Positions 35,722-46,290 of a stretch of DNA of 64,000 nucleotides are shown here, in pieces. Made by a program: the position numbers and the translations under genes. How positions within the stretch are numbered: position 1 is the first letter of the stretch; each line of letters opens with the position of its first letter. This DNA is from Blasia pusilla. Its lineage: Eukaryota; Marchantiophyta; Marchantiopsida; Blasiales. A model generated the notes under the pieces. That model saw only the letters and a list, made by a program, of their open reading frames with translations, was not told where the DNA came from and searched no databases. The stretch is taken from assembly GCA_050084515.1 (NCBI GenBank), contig CM114273.1, positions 13,888,001 to 13,952,000 of the forward strand, written 5' to 3'.

Positions 35722-36237
35722 TGTCACGTCTTTTAGGATAGATCGGTCAGATATGGTAGAGCGCCTTTGTGAGTTGTGGAGGGCAGGCTTAGCAAGTCAA
35801 GGATGACTTGTTGAGGCTTTGGGAAACCTGAGAGAGCAGGTTTCCCCTTCGTTTCGGCTCATTTGGAGCTATATTGAGGAACTTACCTTTTTAGGTAAGA
35901 ACCATTTTGAGTATATGATCAACTTTTTATTTTTGGTAAGTGGCCCTTGACCTCCTACATCAGGTCAAGAGCCAAGGAGGTGACTTGGGAGCATAGGTTA
36001 CCATGGAGAGAGCTTGGGAGAGGGGAGGGGTATACCTCAAGGATAGAGAGACTCAGAGCTCATTCCCTCTTTGTTGAACCTCTTGGCATGAGGCGGCGGA
36101 GCTATGGTCTTTCTTGCCTTGTATGTGTAACCCAAGCCTCTCATTAGGAGAGTGGGTTTGGTTTGACATTGAGAGACATGTGAGAGTGCACACATGTGAG
36201 AACTATGGTGTTGTGAGAGAGATTGGATCTTATTTTA
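35722..36237 (+). repeat. 5' B block of copy 2
   Basis: 516 bp, starting TGTCACGTC and ending TTATTTTA, followed by CAAAGAGAG as in copy 1. A promoter for the element would be expected here. Confidence 0.88.
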
Positions 36238-37796
36238 CAAAGAGAGAATGAGTGAGTGAGAGAGCTTCATGGGGAAGCTCGCTAGTCACTTGTTGGTTTT
36301 TCAGGTTGGGGATGGTATTCCTGGTTCATGGGAGTGCTCACCAGAGCAAGAGCCGCTTACTTGTGATGTTTCTTTTGTCGATTTTTCGTGTGGAAGAGTG
36401 GCGCGCGGAAGAGATGCCCAATTTTTTATAGAGAATGAGTATGGGGGCAGGTTGCCCCATGCCGGTGCTCTCGAGAGCACCATGTGGCTGGCTGATTTGT
36501 ATTTTCACAGGTTTTATATTTTCGTTGGGAGAAATCAGTGTGGAAGCACTGCCAAATTTTGTGTAGGAGAAAGAGACATTGGGCTTTAGGACCGTCCCTG
36601 TCAGCTTTTACTGGAATGTCCGCTTTAAAATATTTTTTGACGTCGTCTTAGATTGTCAAGCTGTGCACGTTGTGCAACAAACAATGCGCAATTTGGAGTT
36701 GCAAGCAAAACATTATGGTCAATCTTGCAAAATTGCCATTGCAAGGAAATTTTTAGGATTAAATTGTTCAAACCCTAAACCAACAACCAGGCAGGCGGTG
36801 GCCGTCACTATCATAGTCACCATCAATGGTGTGCCTTTGAAGGCCAACCATCACCATCAATGGTCCATGGTCTACTGTCGACCAATGCCGCCGCCTAGCG
36901 TTGCTCAGAGCCACGTTCGTCCGTTTTCCACTCTTTAGTTGCCATTGCCACCATTACAGAGTGGAGGGTCTTCCATGATGACCATTGATTCTCTTACTTG
37001 CATCGCCACCATATACTTTGGTTTGGCCGCCATCATCATTGCAGTTTTGTTATCAACCAGTGATGGCAGATGACCTCCTGTTATGGTGTTTGAGTCTTCA
37101 TTTCATGCTGCTATGTTGTGATTGGTAGCTGCTCGACGATGATCAAGTACCGTGCCGTGATGCTCGTAGCCGCAACGTGCCGCCGATTGCAGGGTCGTGC
37201 CACTCATGGACCCACCGCATCGTCTCGATCGCGGAGCCGCTCCTTCACTAAGTTGCAGAGCGTGTGAATTGTTGATTGAGGAGGGTATGCCGCCAAGTGC
37301 CGCACCCCATTCTCGAGTATCGTGCCGTTCCGTGCCACCAGTGCCGTAGCGGATTGCTGGACCTAAACCGCATATCAAGGAGGTTTGAGCAGCTTCAGTA
37401 CGAGAGGAGTATGAATTGCTGATGGAAGGAGTTGGGGTTGAGATTTGCAATTTTCGAGTAGCGACATCGACATTATTGTCAGGTTACCCATTTTGGTCTC
37501 TTACCCTTCACGTGTGAGGGATTTCCGGATATTGAGAAGTTTTTTGGGATATTGGGTTTCGTGCTCATGCTAGGAGCATCTCTGGTGTATGGGTTTAGGG
37601 GCCATAGACCTGTATGGGATGTCTAGAGTTGAGGATGGTTTGTCGATGAGATGATAGATCAGTGATTTGCCGCACCACGCTGCTTGTTGCCGCACAACAC
37701 ACGTCTTAATGAGAGATTGTAGATTCAGTGCCGCATGTGTAGTTTGAGTGATTGAGGGATTACTCGCAAGATTGAGAGTGATCATGTGAGAGGGGC
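36238..37796 (+). other. Long untranslated leader of copy 2
   Basis: Collinear with 16189-17759. No continuous frame. Two stretches ending TTTTTCAG and TTTTCACAG before GGTT/GTTTT resemble 3' splice sites, so the leader may be spliced. No tRNA-type primer binding site was identified. Confidence 0.55.
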
Positions 37797-39240
37797 ACGA
37801 GGGCCATCATGGCGTCCTTTTGGGATTTTGAGAGGCGATGTAGTGGACCTGAGAGTAACTCTAGAGGGTTTACTCGGAATGGTGCGAGGTTTCGAGGGTC
37901 TCCACGTGAGAGACCACCTTGATCTCCTTTTGTGTCGTCTTTAGTCGAGGAGGAGCATATAGAAGAGAGTGTTAGTGATCCATCGTACATATTGAGTGGT
38001 CCTACCAGTTGGGCGTACGAGATGGACGACCCGGGTAGAGGACCGCCTAGGTTTTCGCGTGTTGTAGGCACTATAGAGCTACATGACTTCATTACGGAGT
38101 TTAGGAGTTGGTGTGACTCACAGCGGGCTAGGAACTCTAGAGAATTCAACCCGTTTACAACATGCAACATGGAACGGTATGCTCCAGCATTTAGAGAGGG
38201 CGCCCATGGACGATTACCATGAGTTCTCCCACGAGATTGAGGCATGGCGACTCTACTATGACCCACACTATATGTCATGGACGGAGCCGTTTCCAGATGA
38301 GGAGGAGGATTCAGGAGAGGCTTCTTCCTCTTCCACTAGTGATGTTTTAGGAGGGGTCACTTGCATTGGAGCAGTTGCACCATCTAGTCGGGTTTGTCCC
38401 AGGTTCAACCACGTGGTTGAGTTCTTCGCTGAGTTGAGGGCGAGCTACTAGTGGGTACGGACGGAGAAGTTGCGGAGCATCCATGACTTCTAGAGGCGTC
38501 TGGGTGAGAGTTTGCGTGAGGCTTACACTCACTTGCGCTGGTTGATCAACGTCACTCAGGGGGTGACAGAGGCTCGGGCTATCCAGTCATGGTACGCGAT
38601 GCTGGATCAGACCCTATGGACACGGGTGTGGGAGGGGGTGCTTCTTATGAACACCTTCCCTACGTTGAGAGGTGTTTTGAGGACCACCGAGAACATTAAG
38701 CGCAACATGGTGGAGGAGAGCGTAGCCACCATGGGTTCTGGGCGAGAGCAGTCACGATTGTCTGCACCACTTGTACAGCAACGTGGACTCCGAGATAAAT
38801 CGATTGTGGCACCACAAGCTCAAGGAGGATGCCAAGAGGCCGTGCCACCAAGACCTGCGCCTTCATATGCGGCTCAACAGCAGCCGCCTATGATTACTTG
38901 TTGGTCATGTGGTGGAGCCCATCATCAGCTTGATTGCACTCGTCAGGGTCATGGACGTCTGCCTCACCATGGAGGAGGAGATGGTGCTATACCAAGAGGT
39001 TATCAGTGTGACTATTGTGAGAGGTATGGTCATACACGGATCAAATGTTTCAGTTTACACCTTGAGTTACGTCCGGACCTAGGGCCAGAGAGGGCACCAG
39101 AGCGAGTAGCCGGTCCGGGTGGGCCTAGAGTTCGTGCACCATGTGGTCTCGTTGGGGGACGAGGAGGTGGAGTCTCCCAATAGGGTGGTGGAGCTGCCCA
39201 TGGAGGAGGTAGAATCCCACCAAGACGTCGGGCGTGAGGC
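37797..39240 (+). pseudogene. Gag with two zinc knuckles, copy 2
   Basis: The copy-1 start codon is ACG here (37797), with an in-frame ATG at 37809. Sequence includes SWAYEMDD, VVGTIELHDFITEFRSWCDSQ and NVTQGVTEARAIQSWYAML. The nucleocapsid part has CWSCGGAHHQLDC and CDYCERYGHTRIKC; the second is a canonical CX2CX4HX4C knuckle. A TGA follows the first 37 codons, and TAG at the end of SELRASY* is a probable CAG change. The open frame 38512-39183 covers the C-terminal half. Confidence 0.85.
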
Positions 39241-39860
39241 TAGGATGGCTACTCAGATACAATAGCTATAGGAGCAAATTGCCGCTATGGCATTGAGGTT
39301 ACCCGATGCCAAATCCGTGGCATTGAGATCATCTGGAGCAGCCAGAGATATGGAGGATCCTGGTTGGATGTGCGGGGTTGCCCAAATGAAGGCCGCCGTA
39401 GTTGTGATGCGTGGAGCAGCCGCAGAGTTGGATCCATAGCAAGGGAAAGCTAGGAAATAGACTAGGCTTCCTCAGTCTTCCACGTTGTCCGAGGCAATGA
39501 GGACCCCAGCGATGGGTCTTGATCAGAGTTGGTGATGTTGTTGGTGTGCAGGCACGGAGGGCGATGGGAGAAGCGAGTGCGACAACTCCTATTGCTGATG
39601 CTCAAGAGGGGCATATGTCGGGCACGTTCTTGGGGGCGGCCACCGTTGTGTTCCGCGCTCCTTTATTTTCTGCTTCTGATGTTATGATGTTGGGAGGTAC
39701 GCCCACCGAGGTTTTTCGACTGGCCGCTATGCTATGTGAGCGTGGAGTTGGAGTTCTTGCATCACGTTCAGAGATGATTGCAGAGGAGGTGGTGGACCTG
39801 CCCTTGGAGCTGATGCTCGGGCCGTCCACGTCATATTCATGGTAGGTTGCGGCCGCTAGG

Positions 39861-40310
39861 ATGGCGGAGATGCCTGCGATAGAGCGTGCCATGGCTTCTC
39901 TTGGTGTTGTGTTGCTGGATAACCAGGGAGAGATCTTCCAGTTGGTGAGTCCCGGAGGTAGAGCTTTTAGTCTGCAGTGTGTCTTGTTGGATTCAGGAGC
40001 GCAACCCCTGATGTTAAGGAAAGCGTCATTTAGAGGATTGGGTTTGACGAGAGCCAATGTGGAGCATTGTCCATTCTGAATACAGACATCCTTAGGTGGA
40101 GCGAGTACCACATAGTATATCAGCTCACATGAGGTCATGGTGAGGATTCGCCCGAGACATCCTGCAGATGAGTCAGTGGTGCGAGCCAAGGAGATATTGA
40201 CTAATGTAGAGTCCTACGACATCTTGGTTGGTGGAGCAGTGTTATATCCAATGGGTTTTTCCCTGGATTCCTCGGAGGAGTCAACGTCCTACAGACCATG
40301 ATGGCAGTCA
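39861..40310 (+). pseudogene. Aspartic protease, copy 2
   Basis: RAFSLQCVLLDSGAQPLML keeps the catalytic DSG triplet that copy 1 has lost. About 70 codons later SYDILVGGAVLYPMGF matches the second conserved strand. A stop after NVEHCPF and another within ASTT*YI break the frame. The domain would cleave the Gag-Pol polyprotein. Confidence 0.78.
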
Positions 40311-40499
40311 CATGATGGGCATCTTAGCTCATTACCCGATTGATTAACATTTGCAATGATCGAGCGACGGCCAGGAGAGATGGCGACCTTAGCAGCATTT
40401 AGTAGTGCCATCACTTGGCTTAGTGATTTGATTGAGGGACATGTCCATGTAGAGGATATTCCTGTTCTTGAAATTTCTATGGAGAGGAGTGTCATGGTA

Positions 40500-41650
40500 G
40501 CCGTATGAGTCCGTGGAAGAGAGGTGTCGCTTTGGGGCTCGACTGAGGAGCTTCGACGCTTAGCCACTGAGCATGTGCAGATCGCGTGGAGCAAGACATT
40601 TGCACCAGAGTGTGACGGGTGAGAGGAACCCCTGATAGGCAGGTGTGCTGCTATGACTCCTTTGGACACCACCTTGATTGTGTGGTGAATCCCAGAGGAG
40701 GGTATTTGGGTGTTAGATCTCTTTGGAGGGATCAGCAGTGGGTTAGCTGTTGTTTTGCACGTTGGAGTGCGCGTGCAGCAGTACCTCTATGTGGAGATTG
40801 ATGATGTTGGGAGGCGCGCTTCATTTCACCATGTGGCGTTGTTAGGCCTCCGTTTTCCCGACTTGTTGTCTGTGTCCGCCATTCAGGATTACCAGAGCTC
40901 GCTATCGAGGGACATTTCATTATTGGGGATGTAGGACTTTGAGCCCGTAGGGACCATAGACTTGGTCATTGCTGGTTGGCCGTGTCACGGCCAATTGAGT
41001 GTTGGACGAGGTAGCAGGTTAGTTGACACTCGGTCCAGGTTGTTTTGGGAGATAATACGGATCTTGCGACATTTACATGAGCATCAACCTCATTCTCTAG
41101 CATACATTTTGGAGAATGTGCCAATTTTGGGCGATTCGAGGTCCCGCGTGGTGACGAGTGTACATCAGGTGCGTGCATGGATCGGCTCGGCAGTGTTATT
41201 AGATGCGGCGAGTGTAGGTTCATGAGCACATCGCTCGCGTCTTTTGTGGACCAACTTGGTACCACATGAGGTCTTGCGGAGGGCTTATGCAAGAGTGGAG
41301 CGTCCCTATGATTTGTTGGTGGATTCTATATTGGATTTGGGCCGTCAATCATAGGCAGTGAGGCACGATGATCGACCGCCATTGATTGTGGTCAACAGGA
41401 TTGGCATGCCACAAGCAACCCTTCCTACATTGGTGAGTTTTCCCACTTCCTATGCATTCAAGGAGGCCGGACTTGGCTTGGTTTGGGATGACCAAGTATA
41501 GAGGTTGGTGGAGCCCAACGACGATGAGCGAGAGCGAGCGATGGGATTCCCCACAGGAGTGATGGCAGTACTGTCACTATCAGAGGCATCACGACGTTAT
41601 GTCTTGGGTCAGGCGATGGACTTGAAGTGCTTGACATGGATTTTTCAACT
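40500..41650 (+). pseudogene. C5-cytosine DNA methyltransferase domain inside pol, copy 2
   Basis: Motif I VLDLFGGISSGLAV begins near 40707. Motif IV is GWPCHGQL near 40974-40997 (catalytic Cys kept, Gln changed to His). Motif VI is YILENVPILG, motif VIII RLLWTNLVPHEV near 41240, and after WDDQV and a TAG come DERERAMGFPTG and SRRYVLGQAMDLKCL (IX-X, 41520-41640). A TAG at 40932-40934 and one before motif VIII add to the damage. Position (between protease and RT) and motif order are the same as in copy 1, so the domain was part of the ancestral element. Confidence 0.9.
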
Positions 41651-42063
41651 TAGGAGTAGCTGAGCAACATCGTTTGAGGATGCGACACATCACAAAAGTT
41701 GTGTTGGTGAGACCCATGCCTACCGAGACGGTTGAGGCAGTGGCTAGGGGCAAGACCCGAGGAGATCGACACACGAGGGATGATCGGGAGAGACACCCTT
41801 GGACTTCTTGGGATGTTTTGCAGGTAGGCCAAGAGATGATAGCCATAGCATCGAGTGTGGTTCCGGGTACTGCACATGGAGATGAGAGTTCTATTTTCTG
41901 AGACGGGGTCTACCCATAGCAACCACCGACACCCGCGTTGGAGAGTCCTACCATAGTCATGATGGAGACTTGGGAGCCAAATATGGGCCCTAAGTTGACA
42001 AGAGGAGAGCTGCGCCAGATACACTAGTTCCTTAGGAGTTATAAGAACTGTTTTGAATTTAGT

Positions 42064-43320
42064 ATGCATGATTTGGGTACGCTAAAGGGTCCACGGATCC
42101 GCATTGAGTTGTCAAGTGACATGCCGATCTTTCAACGATCCTACAAGTATAGTGACATGGAGAGGGCTTTGATTCAGAGTAGGAGCCAGGACTTGGTTGA
42201 AGCAGGACTAGTGGAGATGTCGCATGGAGAGTATGTATCTACCATTGTCATGCCCGCCAAGAAGGATGTGCATGGCAAGTGGACGGATAGGCGGATGTGT
42301 GGAGATTACCGACTTATCAATCGGGAGACAAAGTCCGATAGGTATGCCATGCCCACCCCTGAGGAGATCTTTGATGCGATTGGGCATGCAAAGGTCTTCA
42401 GTTCATTGGATTTGCGATCCGGATACCATCATCTGCCTATCAGATTGGAGGACAGGCAAAAGACGGCATTTTGGGGCATCGATCCTCACGGGAAGGATTG
42501 TTTGTACTAGTGGCGGTTCTTACCATTCAGGTTGAAGAACGCCCCGGCTGAGTTTCAGAGGGTCATGGATAGGATCTTGGCAGGTCTGGATTTTGCTAGG
42601 TGTTATATTGAGAACATCGTAGTCTTTAGCGCCATGGTTGAGGAGCATGAGCGACATCTAGAGGAGGTGTTTCGACGATTGCAGTTACATGGGCTGAAGC
42701 TACATCTAGGCAAGTGCAAGTTCTTCTACAACCAGATTGAGTACTTGGGTCATACGATATACCCTGGGAGCCTTGGTGTTCAACAGACGAAGGTAGAGGC
42801 TATTTCACACATTCCACGCCCTACAGATATGAATCGAGTTCGTGCATTCATGGGATTGGCGAACTTCTATCGACGGTACGTCAAGGATTTTAGTTCGATT
42901 GCAAAGCCGCTAACCTTGATGACCAAGGTGGATCACGAGTGGCACTGGGGGGATGAGCAAGAGAGAGCATTTTAGATGCTCAAGGACAGATTGACGTCCG
43001 CACCCATATTGAGGAGACCGATCAAGGAGCATCCTTTTCAGTTGCATACCGATTGGAGCATGTTGGGGCTTGGAGCCGTGCTCACCCAGCATGACGGTGA
43101 TGGTAGAGAGTTTGTGGTGGCTTATGCCAGTCGCTCGAACAACGCTGCAAAGGCAAAGTATAGCTCGTATGAGGCTGAGTGCTTAGCTTCAATGTGGGCT
43201 ATCGCACATTTTAGATGTTATCTATTCGACAATCCCTTTACCATCATTACTGATCATCAGCCACTTGCAAGGTGGGCTCTTTTGTTGTAGGAGTATGACT
43301 TCCATGTGGTGCATAGACCT
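42064..43320 (+). pseudogene. Reverse transcriptase and RNase H, copy 2
   Basis: The frame 42064-42510 has RSQDLVEAGLVEMS, VMPAKKD, CGDYRLINRET and FSSLDLRSGYHHL. After a TAG (42508-42510) the frame 42532-42975 has the palm motif, which reads YIEN at 42604-42615 instead of YIDD. The thumb has FMGLANFYRRYVKDFS. RNase H (42976-43290) has TDWSMLGLGAVL, YASRSNN and YSSYEAECLA. The loss of both catalytic aspartates makes this RT inactive. Confidence 0.9.
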
Positions 43321-43419
43321 GGGATGCTTAACTAGGATGCACATGGTTTGAGCCGTAATCTATGCCTGAGTCAATGAGATACAACGAGAGCTCGTTGGCA
43401 TGGTAAGAGTGATGAGGAG

Positions 43420-44790
43420 TTGGTGCCAGAATGGCATGCGTCAGCCTATTTGGGCTTGTTGGCTATGGAGAGCCAGATTGTTGAGACTTCGATGGTAAGT
43501 TCTGATGGAGAGTCCTTAGATCCAAAGGCCGGTGAGGAGACGACAGGTGGCCGAGACATTCATAACGATGGAGTGGTCTTGGATTACTTGCGTATTGGCA
43601 GTGTTGCGAGCATAGTGGGTGCTCGAGAGCGAGATCGGATCCTACAACGAGCCGGACGATTCCGATGGGAGGGCACACATGTGTTGCGACTGTGGGAGGA
43701 TGGAAGAGTGCGTGTAGTGCCTCATCCTTTGCAAAGAGCACGTTTGGTGCGTCATGCCCATGAGGAGTTGGGTTATTTTGGAGTGAAGCGGATGTACAAC
43801 TTGCTCGAGATTCAGTATTGGTGGCAAGGCATGCAGACTATGTTCAGCAGTTTGTTGCCACATGCATGGTGTGTGATTGAGTCCGAGCATCGTTCAATGC
43901 TCTGACTCCACAATTGCATCCACTTCCGATCATGGGTTTAGGTTATAGATGGAGTTTGGATTTTGCAAGACCTTTGCCTTTGACGGAGCGCCATAGTCGT
44001 TTTGTGTTGGTGATGGTCGAGCACTTCTCGAAGTGGATAGAGTTGGTTGCATTGCCTGACAAAGCGAGTGAGGGAGTAGCATATGCCTTTCTAGATCGAG
44101 TGTTGAGTCATTACGGTGCACCAGATGAGGTTTTGACAGACCAAGGTACAGAGTTATGCGGGGAGTTTCAGGCCTTGTGTGATCAGGCACTAATCGACCA
44201 CCGCACTACTTCGCGATCATCCTGAGGCGGATGGACTAGCAGAGCGGTTTGTGCAGACGATGAAGAGAGGACTACGTAAGTATGGCCTGCAGAGAGGTCA
44301 TCTAGGAGATTGGGACCTTCAGTTGCCGTGGTTGGCGATGGGATACAAATTCAGCAGGCAGGCATCCTTAGCGTCTTTCTCACCATACTTGTTGATTTAT
44401 GGCCGAGAGCCTCATTTACCTGCGCCCATTGGTCGAGATGTTGGTGAGGTGTTGAACCTTGAGGACCCCGATGTATGGATGCGAGCATGTTCTTAGAGGG
44501 CTGAGTTATTTCAAAGAGTGATGCCCATGGCGTTTGAGAACTTGGCGATTGCGCAACATCGGGATACGTTGAGGAATGCGACTATTCGGGGTGGTGGTTA
44601 TCGACCTACTATTCGAAGGTTTCATCAGGGAGACTATGTCTACTTGCAGTAGACGGCATCCATGACGTTGGCTGTGATTGCAAGGCGCACCATCTTGAGA
44701 GTGCGTGAGGTTTTGCCATCCGATATTCTCTTATTGGAGGGACGCGATGGTATGGTTTAAAAGGACCATGTTCGTAACTGTGCGCCATGT
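43420..44790 (+). pseudogene. DDE integrase, copy 2
   Basis: The zinc-finger part HAHEELGYFGVKRMYN is followed by a frameshift at about 43845. The core resumes at 43914 with WSLDFARPLPLTERHSR and EVLTDQGTELCG. The frame shifts again after HRTTSRSS, so the catalytic Glu region (ADGLAERFVQTMKRG) is in another frame. The tail at 44251-44496 has RQASLASFSPYLLIYGREP, then a barrel-like segment (RRFHQGDYVYLQ) with a TAG directly after a CAG codon. Confidence 0.85.
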
Positions 44791-44994
44791 CATCTTCCGA
44801 ACATTGACGATACAGTTGATTCGAGCTTAGCTATAGTTCTTGCAGGCTTGCCTTGTATGTTGTGTGGTTCCGCCCGTGGTGCAACCACTATGCTAATCTG
44901 TGATGGATGTTCGAGAGGATGGCATAGGGCATGTTTGACGCCATCTCTCACTAGGGTTCCTCAGGGACGATGGATGTGTCCCAGATGTACATAG
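44791..44994 (+). pseudogene. PHD finger at the polyprotein C-terminus, copy 2
   Basis: From 44854 the frame reads CMLCGSARG, then ICDGCSRGWHRAC and WMCPRCT, then TAG at 44992-44994. All eight zinc ligands (C4-H-C3) are conserved with copy 1, although the rest of pol is heavily mutated. The domain belongs to the same reading frame as the integrase tail in the ancestral element. Confidence 0.85.
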
Positions 44995-45161
44995 AGTAGG
45001 TTTTTCTACATCCCGACTTGTGTTTGTGACATGGATGACAAGAAGGTGACTAACGATGGGGCCATATGAACACCCGACCTTATTGCTCTTAGCGTCCGAG
45101 AGATGTATGTCATGGTAGGTAGGGATAGATGGCTATCTGGAGTTAGAGGGACCTAACCACT

Positions 45162-45304
45162 AGCTAGGGGGGTGATTGGAGATATTTTGGTACTTCTTGT
45201 CTCGTTGTTTGGATGCTATGAGTTAGCATGGGATCGTGTGTGTTTATGTGTGTATTCGGTGACAACGATGTATGTTGTGTAACGATGTGTATGCGCACGA
45301 CAAC
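45162..45304 (+). repeat. Polypurine tract and inner A block of copy 2
   Basis: AGCTAGGGGGGTGA (45162-45175) is followed by TTGGAGATATTTTGG and 129 bp ending GCACGACAAC, directly before TGTCAC at 45305. This matches 7792-7935 in length and order. Confidence 0.82.
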
Positions 45305-45529
45305 TGTCACATCTTTTAGGACAGATCGGTAAGATGTGGTAGAGCCATGGAGGACATGCTCAGTTGGTCAAGGATGACCTGCTGAGGTCTTGGGAAACCT
45401 GAGAGAGCACGTTTCCCTTTCGTTTCGGCTCATTTGGAGGAGCCATATTGAGAAACTTACTATTTTAGGTAAGTACTATTTTGAGTATATGATTGCCTTT
45501 CTATTTTTGGTAAGTTTCTCTTGACCTCA
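45305..45529 (+). repeat. 3' B block of copy 2, truncated
   Basis: It begins TGTCACATCTTTTAGGACAG and stops after CTTGACCTC, about 225 bp into the block, where A' (ATTGGAG) begins. The missing part corresponds to roughly the last 290 bp of B. Confidence 0.85.
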
Positions 45530-45656
45530 TTGGAGATATTTTGGTACTTCTTGTCTCATTTTTTGGATGCCATGAGTTAGCATGGGATCCTGCGTGTTTA
45601 TGTGTGTGTTCGGTGACAGCGATGTATGTTGTGTAACAATATCTATGCACACGACA
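45530..45656 (+). repeat. Outer A' block (3' terminus) of copy 2
   Basis: 127 bp from TTGGAGATATTTTGG to GCACACGACA, the same length as the A' of copy 1. Confidence 0.85.
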
Positions 45657-46290
45657 CAGGCAAGATTCTGTCGCAAATAGCTAAATGTATGTCGCTCGTG
45701 CTAGTAAGAACTCAAGAGTTGAGAAGCGAGTCAGGATCACTCCAATATATTTCTTTCCTTCTTGAACCCATGATCATGATCCAAGGGAACCCCACCTTAT
45801 TCAATTTTCCCCTCGGGCCCTTAATTTTGGAACCAAATCCAAATTTGGTTTGCAATCCGCGGACTAGTGTTTGACTAATTATCCATCAAGATGGCTTGGC
45901 GGAGTATTATTGCGCTTTGTGTGACTCTCAGCACCCAAATACATCTTGGACCTTAGACATGCGTTTCATGTGTCTCGCCCATGTTGACTACTCACGTATT
46001 CCCTGCTTATGGCCATTGACTTGGCGCTTGGCTCCAAGGTCTCAAACCTTGCTTGCCTTGCCTTTATCCTTGCGAGTAGCTATGATCTGTTTTCAACTAA
46101 GGCTAGTCAAAAGATACGCGCACCTTCTATCTAACTTGAGTCCGACAATTGGTTCCACCGCCCTTCCTAGTCTCGTGACTAGCTAGTCTAGGTTTCAACT
46201 TTGGAGGATCACACCAAGGTCTTTCCTCCTTTCACCCACGATCATGACTCAATTTCTAAGTCCTCACTAGCGTGGGCGCCATAGACTTAG
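45657..46290 (-). repeat. Flanking repeat with primer-binding-site-like motif (uninterrupted version)
   Basis: The part at 46080-46275 matches 6945-7142. The minus strand reads TGGCGCCCACGCTAGTGAGG at 46252-46271. Here ATAGACTTAGGTATT is continuous, giving an empty-site comparison for copy 1. It is probably the 5' end of an unrelated decayed retroelement; its body was not identified. Confidence 0.5.

Larger units (their letters stand above)
35722..45656 (+). mobile_element. Ty3-type retroelement copy 2 with C5-methyltransferase and split terminal repeats
   Basis: Same family and layout as copy 1 but on the plus strand, about 9.9 kb. Order: B block (35722-36237), leader, Gag, protease, methyltransferase, RT, RNase H, integrase, PHD finger, polypurine tract, A (45176-45304), B truncated (45305-45529) and A' (45530-45656). 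It starts TGTCACGTCTTTTAGG and ends GCACACGACA. Flanks are GAGG on the left and CAGG on the right, an imperfect 4-bp match. Many stops interrupt the polyprotein. It has no nested LTR. Confidence 0.88.
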
